Positions 14,763 to 18,979 of a stretch of 18,979 bases of DNA are shown piece by piece (position 1 is the stretch's first letter; the number at the start of each line of letters is the position of its first letter). Both the position numbers and the translations under genes were made by a program. The DNA lies in contig JAITHQ010000102.1 in the NCBI GenBank assembly GCA_031279925.1, forward strand, positions 1 through 18,979. The letters run 5' to 3'. The notes under the pieces were generated by a model. That model had not been told where the DNA came from. It ran no database searches and saw only the letters and a list, made by a program, of their open reading frames with translations. This DNA comes from Treponema sp. (GTDB lineage: Bacteria; Spirochaetota; Spirochaetia; Treponematales; Breznakiellaceae).

Positions 14763-14810
14763 CCCGGCTCCAACCGCGTAAAAGTAAAAGTCGCCGGCGA
14801 ACTGGCTTGA
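14763..14810 (+). pseudogene. Remnant of the 3' end of a hydantoinase gene
   Basis: Twelve residues, NRVKVKVAGELA, then TGA match the last residues of the intact hydantoinase at 1850 (NRVKVKAAGELA). At DNA level about 35 of 38 bases agree between 14772-14809 and the complement of 1851-1888. The copy is in the opposite orientation and follows directly on the CAP fragment. It ends 8 bases before the integrase stop codon. It is either the tail of a lost paralogue or an attachment-site-like copy. Confidence 0.75.
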
Positions 14811-14818
14811 CTGCGCTT

Positions 14819-15943
14819 TTAGTCCAGAGGACTCTTGATTTTTAGGATGCTGCGGCGAGCTATGTGGGTATAACGTTCTGTAGTAGTGATGCTGGTATGA
14901 CCAAGAAGGTCCTGAATGTAACGAATGTCCGTTCCGTTTTCCAGAAGATGGGTCGCGAAGGTATGGCGAAGGCTGTGAATTGACACAGCCTTTGGAATGC
15001 GGGCCTTAAGGAAAGCTTTTTCAAAAATATGCTGGGCCGAACGGATGGTCATGTGCCTGCGCGAATTCTGCCCCGGGAAAAGCCAGTTTTCAATATTGAA
15101 AAGAGCGCAATATTTCTGTATAAAATCTGAAGTGCGGGAAGAAAGTATGGTATAGCGATCTTTTCTGCCTTTGCCGTTATGAACAAGAATTGTTTTTCGT
15201 ACAAAATCAATATGCTTCTTTTTCAAGGCAACAACCTCGCTTACCCTAAGCCCCGAGGAATAGGTTATCATCAAAAGGAGGCGGTGTTTCGGGTTTTGTT
15301 CCATATCCAAAAGCCGAAACACCTCTGACTGGTCAAGAACTGCGGGAAGCCGGCGGTCTCCCGCAGGCCTGAACTGTTCGGCAGCAAGGCCTCGCTTGAG
15401 CACTTCATTGTAAAAAAACCTGACGGCACTGAGCGCGAGATTCATCGAGGAAGCTGAAAGCCCGCAGTCCTGATCGAGGTAGGCAAGATAGGCTTTTATT
15501 CCAAAATCTGTCATTTCTTCGGGACTTTTTTGAAGATGGCGGCACAGAGCCCTGTTGTAATGGATATACATACCGATTGTCCGGCGGCTGTACTTGCGTG
15601 AATGAAGCTCTGTTGTAAGCAGTTCAATATGCGCATCTAGAAAACACTCTGGCTTTTTGAAGCCCGGCAGGGAAATCGGTTTGTCTTCTGCACAGCCGGG
15701 CCATGCCCGTCCAAAAAAACTGTTTATGCGGACCCCATCATCCCTGACTTCAAGAAAAGGCCGCCCCGCGAAAGTTTCGTTGTATTGTTTTTTGCTCAGG
15801 CGGTATTTAAGGATGTAACGGCTGTTGTGCCTGTCCCAGTAACCGGAATGACAACCAGCCAGACGCTTTCCCAGCCAGGGATCAAAATCAAAAAACGGAA
15901 TGATGATTCTGTCTTCCGTATAAAAAAGATACACAACGTCCAT
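14819..15943 (-). CDS. Tyrosine recombinase/integrase (XerC/D-like)
   Basis: A 374-residue site-specific recombinase. The catalytic set is present: Arg in SSGLRVSEVVALK, Lys in HNGKGRKDRYTIL, HSLRHTF (His-x-x-Arg), the second His in LLGHTSITTT and the nucleophile Tyr in ERYTH. Residues about 105-190 form the SAM-like core-binding domain (YSRRTIGMYIHYNRALCRHL). The first ~100 residues are an extra N-terminal domain (YWDRHNSRYILKY) not found in XerC/D. The IKSPLD end recalls integron integrases, but the IntI-specific insert between the catalytic Lys and HxxR is absent. GGAG lies 6 bases before the start. It flanks gene debris and repeats, which suits a role in their rearrangement. Confidence 0.9.
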   Translation of the reverse strand: MDVVYLFYTEDRIIIPFFDFDPWLGKRLAGCHSGYWDRHNSRYILKYRLSKKQYNETFAGRPFLEVRDDGVRINSFFGRAWPGCAEDKPISLPGFKKPECFLDAHIELLTTELHSRKYSRRTIGMYIHYNRALCRHLQKSPEEMTDFGIKAYLAYLDQDCGLSASSMNLALSAVRFFYNEVLKRGLAAEQFRPAGDRRLPAVLDQSEVFRLLDMEQNPKHRLLLMITYSSGLRVSEVVALKKKHIDFVRKTILVHNGKGRKDRYTILSSRTSDFIQKYCALFNIENWLFPGQNSRRHMTIRSAQHIFEKAFLKARIPKAVSIHSLRHTFATHLLENGTDIRYIQDLLGHTSITTTERYTHIARRSILKIKSPLD

Positions 15944-15957
15944 GCTTTCTCCAGATA

Positions 15958-15974
15958 AACCGGGTTATTGAACA
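15958..15974 (+). repeat. 17-bp sequence shared with 5795-5811 (inverted)
   Basis: AACCGGGTTATTGAACA here is the exact reverse complement of 5795-5811. One copy lies just upstream of the integrase, the other just upstream of the permease. At 5800-5818 it forms part of a hairpin; here only half is kept. Confidence 0.7.
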
Positions 15975-16090
15975 TATATAAAAGGCATGAAAGATTGTGC
16001 CGCTTTGATATGTGAAAGGCCTGTACCCTGAAACATTGCCTATCGGAACCAATATACCCCGCCGCAAGCACCTTTAGGGTGGTTGTTGAT

Positions 16091-16717
16091 TTATTTATCA
16101 TTACTTACATAATATAGTTCCGAAAAATATTCGGATTTTGAAATTGACTCAAGTGAGATAATTTCTTTTCCTAATTCTTTAATATAAACCGTATTTAATT
16201 TCAATTTTGGATCTATACGTTTTAATATAACATATAATAACTCTGTACAATATAGTTTTGACTCATCATATAAATCAAACTGCCAATCAAATGGAGTTCC
16301 CATGTATTCAATTGCCAAATTTGCAATTTGTCTTCCTTCTATATCTTTTATCCTATAAACTCCTACTGCTCGTGCAACTTTCAAAAATTCATCCAATGAG
16401 ATTTCGTTTACAGAATCCCTTCCATGCCCTGTATTTCCTTCTGCGTTTATTACGTTTATTAAGCCATTATTAATATATATCACTCCCATATGTGAATACC
16501 GTTTATCTGCTACAGAAACATCCTTAAATAATTGCGACCACAGTCTGTCGCCGAGACGGCAAATTATATCACCTTCTCTTACAATCTCAAAAAGACTGTC
16601 CGAATTTTGAATCGTAATGGGCGTACCTCTGGGCATTATTATATAAATGAAAATTGATAAAATCATGAACATAATAATGCCTATTAACACATAGTTTTTT
16701 CGATTATGTGGTTTCAT
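16091..16717 (-). CDS. YiiX/YebB-like permuted NlpC/P60 cysteine hydrolase, membrane-anchored
   Basis: A 208-residue protein. Residues about 8-30 form one hydrophobic segment (YVLIGIIMFMILSIFIYIIM), so the rest is probably exported and tethered. It continues with VREGDIICRLG, the YSHMGVIY histidine motif and, later, SKLYCTELLYVIL, which holds the candidate catalytic cysteine. His before Cys is the order of permuted papain-like YiiX/DUF830 enzymes, which are thought to cut amide or lipid-linked bonds. The frame is open to 16795, but the first 26 residues derive from an intergenic repeat, so I start at 16717. No good ribosome site precedes it. It is clearly AT-rich, like the genes at 466-1612. 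Confidence 0.75.
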   Translation of the reverse strand: MKPHNRKNYVLIGIIMFMILSIFIYIIMPRGTPITIQNSDSLFEIVREGDIICRLGDRLWSQLFKDVSVADKRYSHMGVIYINNGLINVINAEGNTGHGRDSVNEISLDEFLKVARAVGVYRIKDIEGRQIANLAIEYMGTPFDWQFDLYDESKLYCTELLYVILKRIDPKLKLNTVYIKELGKEIISLESISKSEYFSELYYVSNDK

Positions 16718-16904
16718 TTGCCGTGGGGTTTGATGCTTCGCTGCTTGCGCCGGTTCAGAAACGTTATATTTAGACTGCATAGCAACAGGCCCCACAGTTA
16801 AATAATAGAGTTGTTAAACAAAACCCCGCTGCAAGTCTAATTTCCCTACAGAAAGAACCTCGTAAACAATGTCCCTCACAAAATATCCCCCGGGGGCGGG
16901 GAGG
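16713..16904 (-). repeat. Tandem intergenic repeat, unit A
   Basis: This unit matches 16905-17050 in order: TTCATTTGCCGTGGGGTTTGAT, a variable spacer, the AGAAA-x-GTTA-x-ATTTAGA-x-TGCAT block, CCCCACAGTTAAATAAT, and a TTTCC...CAGA..GAACCTCGT..CAATGT block. Unit A has an extra ~36 bp with the GTTGTTAAACAAAACCCCGC string and a longer spacer. On the minus strand the unit ends exactly at the start codon of the hydrolase gene. Confidence 0.8.
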
Positions 16905-17050
16905 TTCATTTGCCGTGGGGTTTGATACCTGGTCCAGAAATGTTAAATTTAGATTGCATGGTAACAAACCCCACAGTTAAATAATTTCCTTGCAGATCGA
17001 ACCTCGTGAGCAATGTAACGCCGCCGCTTGCGTGCTTGCGGTGGGGAGAT
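16905..17050 (-). repeat. Tandem intergenic repeat, unit B
   Basis: The shorter copy of unit A. GTGGGGTTTG (16916-16925) and CAAACCCCAC (16965-16974) form perfect 10-bp arms with a ~39-base loop, so it can fold as a hairpin. At its far end GATTCATTT overlaps the TGA stop of the lipoprotein gene. Both units open short frames starting MNLP on the minus strand, which I regard as spurious. Confidence 0.8.
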
Positions 17051-17398
17051 TCATTTATTTATAGTAACTTTCCATTTTCCATCTATTTTTACAAATTCAA
17101 GTTCCTCGATTGAACCATCCTTAAAAGTAGTCTTTACAACGGCAGTATCACCATCGATAGTTTCTTCGGTGCTTGTTATTCCGCCCTTGGCCGTAACCAT
17201 ACCTTTTGCCTTTTCCATGAACATTGTCATCATTTGCGCTGCTTCAGGTGTCATCAATTCACCGACAGTCTTTGCGTCCCCTTTTTCAAGAGCCGTATAC
17301 AATTGTTTGGCTACATCAGATGGACTCCCGCCCCCTTTGCTGCAACCAATAATCAGCATAAAACCGATTAAGCCAAGCAAAAACGAATACTTCTTCAT
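17051..17398 (-). CDS. Small DUF4878-type lipoprotein
   Basis: A 115-residue secreted lipoprotein. It opens with MKKYSFLLGLIGFMLIIGC: a lysine-rich start, a hydrophobic stretch and a lipobox whose Cys19 should be lipidated. The mature part (PSDVAKQLYTALEKGDAKTVGELM; later FKDGSIEELEFVKIDGKWKVTINK) resembles the NTF2-like DUF4878 fold found in many small bacterial lipoproteins of unknown role. The start is strongly supported by AGGAGG 7 bases upstream. It begins 28 bases after the 3' end of tRNA-Gly with no terminator between, so it may share the tRNA transcript. Confidence 0.82.
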   Translation of the reverse strand: MKKYSFLLGLIGFMLIIGCSKGGGSPSDVAKQLYTALEKGDAKTVGELMTPEAAQMMTMFMEKAKGMVTAKGGITSTEETIDGDTAVVKTTFKDGSIEELEFVKIDGKWKVTINK

Positions 17399-17426
17399 TT
17401 GTTTTCCTCCTGTGTACTTACGAATC

Positions 17427-17498
17427 AGCGGCTGATGGGAGTCGAACCCACGTCTCCAGCTTGGAAGGCTGGGGTAATAGCCGTTATACGACAGCCGC
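17427..17498 (-). tRNA. tRNA-Gly(TCC)
   Basis: The 72 bases fold as a complete cloverleaf. The 7-bp acceptor pairs GCGGCTG with CAGCCGC, followed by discriminator T. The anticodon stem CCAGC/GCTGG closes the loop CTTCCAA, whose anticodon TCC reads GGA glycine codons. The T arm is GTGGG-TTCGACT-CCCAT. The 3' CCA is not encoded. The sequence closely matches bacterial tRNA-Gly genes. Confidence 0.96.
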
Positions 17499-17578
17499 AG
17501 ATAAACCTGCCAAATTAATATTTTGAGATGAAGTCAGCTGCAAAAATTGCAATTTCGTAGCTGTCTCGATGCTTCTAT

Positions 17579-17606
17579 AGTTTAACAAAAGGCCGGATAT
17601 TGTCAA
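17579..17606 (-). promoter_or_regulatory. Promoter of tRNA-Gly
   Basis: On the minus strand a consensus TTGACA (17606-17601) is followed after 16 bases by TAAACT (17584-17579). Transcription would start near 17570, leaving about 72 bases of leader before the mature tRNA. An interrupted palindrome centred on ATTGCAAT (17536-17562) lies within this leader. Confidence 0.65.
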
Positions 17607-17729
17607 GCCCTAGCCAGTATAATAAATTTCCTACCCGGCCAGGTCCGTCATGGGGCGTTCGGTTCACATTTTTATCATTTTTTATTGTTTTGTATTGATT
17701 TATATTGATTGTCGGAGTATGTTGTAAGT

Positions 17730-18979
17730 ATGAAAAGTATGAACACCGCAAACCATGCGCCCCGGCCTTCACTCCCCATGACCAACCGGGTTTTCCGGCT
17801 AAAATCCCGGCTGTATAACGAGCGTTTTCTTTCCATAGAACAGGCCCGGATCATCACCGAAACGTACCGCGACAACCCCGGCGAACCGAGGATCGTCCAG
17901 CGGGCGCTGGCCCTCAAGGCGGCGCTGGAAACGATCAGCATAGACCTGGACCCGGATGAACTTATCGTAGGGAACCGCAGCCCCGGCGTCCGGGACGGCA
18001 TTGTGTTCCCCGAAAGCGGCTGTTCCTGGGTGGACGAGGAACTGGAGACCTTGCCCACCCGCCCCCAGGATCCCTTTCAGGTGCGGCCCGCCGATGCCGA
18101 AGCCTTCCGCTCCGGCATCAAGCCCTTTTGGGAAGGCCGCTCGCTGGAAGACATTCTCCGCCGGCGGGCCGGAACGCGGATCGACGAGATAGCCCCCGTA
18201 GTCAAGATAAACCAAAAGGATCACGCCCAGGGCCATATCTGCCCGGACTGCGCCGGATGGCTGGCCGCGGGGCCGGCGGGTTTTTTGGCGGAGGCCCGCT
18301 CAAACATGGCGAAGAACCCCGGCAAGGCGGACTTTTACCGGGCCGTGGCTCTCGTGATGGAAGGCGTGGGGCGTTTTATGATCCGCTATGCGGAACTGGC
18401 CGAATCGAAGGCCGGGTCAAAAACTGAATCGAGAGCCGGAGGCGCGGCGCCGGATCCGGAAGCCCAGGAAAATTTTTTGGAAGTAAGCCGGATCTGCCGG
18501 GCCCTGGCGGAACGGCCCGCCGGGAGTTTCCGGGAAGCGGTTCAGTCCCTGTGGTTCCTCTTTGTGATCCTCCATCTGGAATCCAACGCCTCTTCGTTTT
18601 CGCCGGGCCGCATGGATCAGTGGCTCTACCCCTACTACAAAAAAGACCGTGATTCGGGCCGCCTTGCGGACGAAGAAGCCCTGGAACTGATTGAATGTCT
18701 GTGGATCAAATTCAACCAGATCGTGTATATGCGGAACCGGAACAGCGCCCGCTACTTTGCGGGGTTCCCCATCGGCTTTAACATCGCCATCGGCGGCCAG
18801 GACGAATCCGGCGGCGATTTTGTCAACGAACTTTCGTTCCTGATTCTGAAAGCCCAGGAACACTTGGGCCTCCCCCAGCCCAATCTTTCCGTGCGGCTCC
18901 ACGAAAAAACTTCCGATGCCCTGCTCCTCGAAGCGGTACGGGTGGTGGCCCGTGGTTCGGGGATGCCCCAGTTCTTTAA
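17730..18979 (+). CDS. Glycyl radical enzyme (pyruvate formate-lyase family), N-terminal part
   Basis: The first 416 codons of a glycyl radical enzyme; the frame runs off the window after PQFF. Residues about 20-45 (RVFRLKSRLYNERFLSIEQARI) and DELIVGNRSPGVRDGIVFPE match the family's N-terminal helix and 'IVGN...PE' segment; SFSPGRMDQWLYPYY is the highly conserved 'GRxDQ-x-x-x-P-x-Y' core. The active-site Cys and C-terminal glycine loop lie outside. The group cannot be fixed; features favour the dehydratase/decarboxylase-like branch over classical PFL. An extra Ala/Gly/Ser-rich stretch lies near residues 230-252. I start at 17730 (GGAG 12 bases upstream); in-frame ATGs at 17739 and 17778 are alternatives. 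Confidence 0.85.
   Translation, partial: MKSMNTANHAPRPSLPMTNRVFRLKSRLYNERFLSIEQARIITETYRDNPGEPRIVQRALALKAALETISIDLDPDELIVGNRSPGVRDGIVFPESGCSWVDEELETLPTRPQDPFQVRPADAEAFRSGIKPFWEGRSLEDILRRRAGTRIDEIAPVVKINQKDHAQGHICPDCAGWLAAGPAGFLAEARSNMAKNPGKADFYRAVALVMEGVGRFMIRYAELAESKAGSKTESRAGGAAPDPEAQENFLEVSRICRALAERPAGSFREAVQSLWFLFVILHLESNASSFSPGRMDQWLYPYYKKDRDSGRLADEEALELIECLWIKFNQIVYMRNRNSARYFAGFPIGFNIAIGGQDESGGDFVNELSFLILKAQEHLGLPQPNLSVRLHEKTSDALLLEAVRVVARGSGMPQFF

Noticed and set aside
14819..15943. Calling the recombinase an integron integrase (IntI)
   Set aside because: The IntI-specific insert between the catalytic Lys and HxxR is missing, so only a general tyrosine recombinase call is justified.
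16770..16967. 65-codon minus-strand frame and the short MNLP frames
   Set aside because: They fall inside the tandem repeat units and differ between copies through frame changes, so they are by-products of the repeat.
17663..17710. Promoter of the glycyl radical enzyme in the AT-rich stretch
   Set aside because: Several TTGAT and TATATT strings occur, but no pair has acceptable 16-18 base spacing before the start.
18417..18902. 161-codon minus-strand frame (and 17799-18236)
   Set aside because: Both are antisense to the glycyl radical enzyme, whose conserved motifs fix the coding strand.
1..18979. CRISPR array or known defence island
   Set aside because: No regularly spaced short repeats and no Cas, restriction or toxin-antitoxin genes are visible; the repeats seen are palindromic or tandem intergenic units.

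Overview
The window reads as a chromosomal segment of moderate GC content from an anaerobic, probably gut-associated bacterium. A termite-gut-type Treponema (spirochaete) is my best guess, resting on the enoate-reductase-type flavoenzyme, a glycyl radical enzyme, the two short chromate transporters and the dispersed palindromic repeats. This is inference; no rRNA or marker gene settles it.

Layout. (1) Positions 1-1800 are a low-GC accessory patch: a decayed ISAs1-type transposase remnant, a terminator, then a GNAT acetyltransferase and an HD-domain hydrolase, both on the minus strand. A 15-bp direct repeat lies upstream of each gene, so the HD gene sits in a cassette-like unit. (2) Positions 1850-5762 (minus) hold a tight permease - DUF917 - hydantoinase/oxoprolinase operon, probably for import and breakdown of a hydantoin-like cyclic amide. 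(3) Positions 5763-6062 are a palindrome-rich divergent intergenic region. (4) Positions 6063-10534 (plus) carry hisC - chrA - chrA - hisD - radical SAM, mostly with 4-base start/stop overlaps. Three members contain perfect 14-17 bp inverted repeats inside their coding sequence. (5) Positions 10584-12848 (minus) encode a large FMN/FAD/Fe-S enoate-reductase-like enzyme, divergent from yjbQ and a predicted beta-barrel protein (12996-14158, plus). (6) Positions 14159-14818 are a gene graveyard: a frameshifted small protein, a CAP-domain fragment, and about 40 bp that duplicate the 3' end of the hydantoinase gene in inverted orientation. (7) A tyrosine recombinase follows (14819-15943, minus). (8) Positions 16091-17498 hold a low-GC YiiX-like cysteine hydrolase, two tandem copies of a long intergenic repeat, a small DUF4878-type lipoprotein and tRNA-Gly(TCC), all minus. 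(9) From 17730 a glycyl radical enzyme starts on the plus strand and runs off the window end.

How it works together. The core genes look metabolic (histidine biosynthesis, cyclic amide use, flavin reduction, glycyl radical chemistry). Recombination debris surrounds them: an IS relic, cassette-like low-GC genes, an integrase, gene tails and tandem repeats. I see no phage module, no CRISPR array and no recognised defence system. The points that most deserve follow-up are the intragenic perfect hairpins, the inverted copy of the hydantoinase 3' end next to the integrase, and the repeat-bounded low-GC genes.
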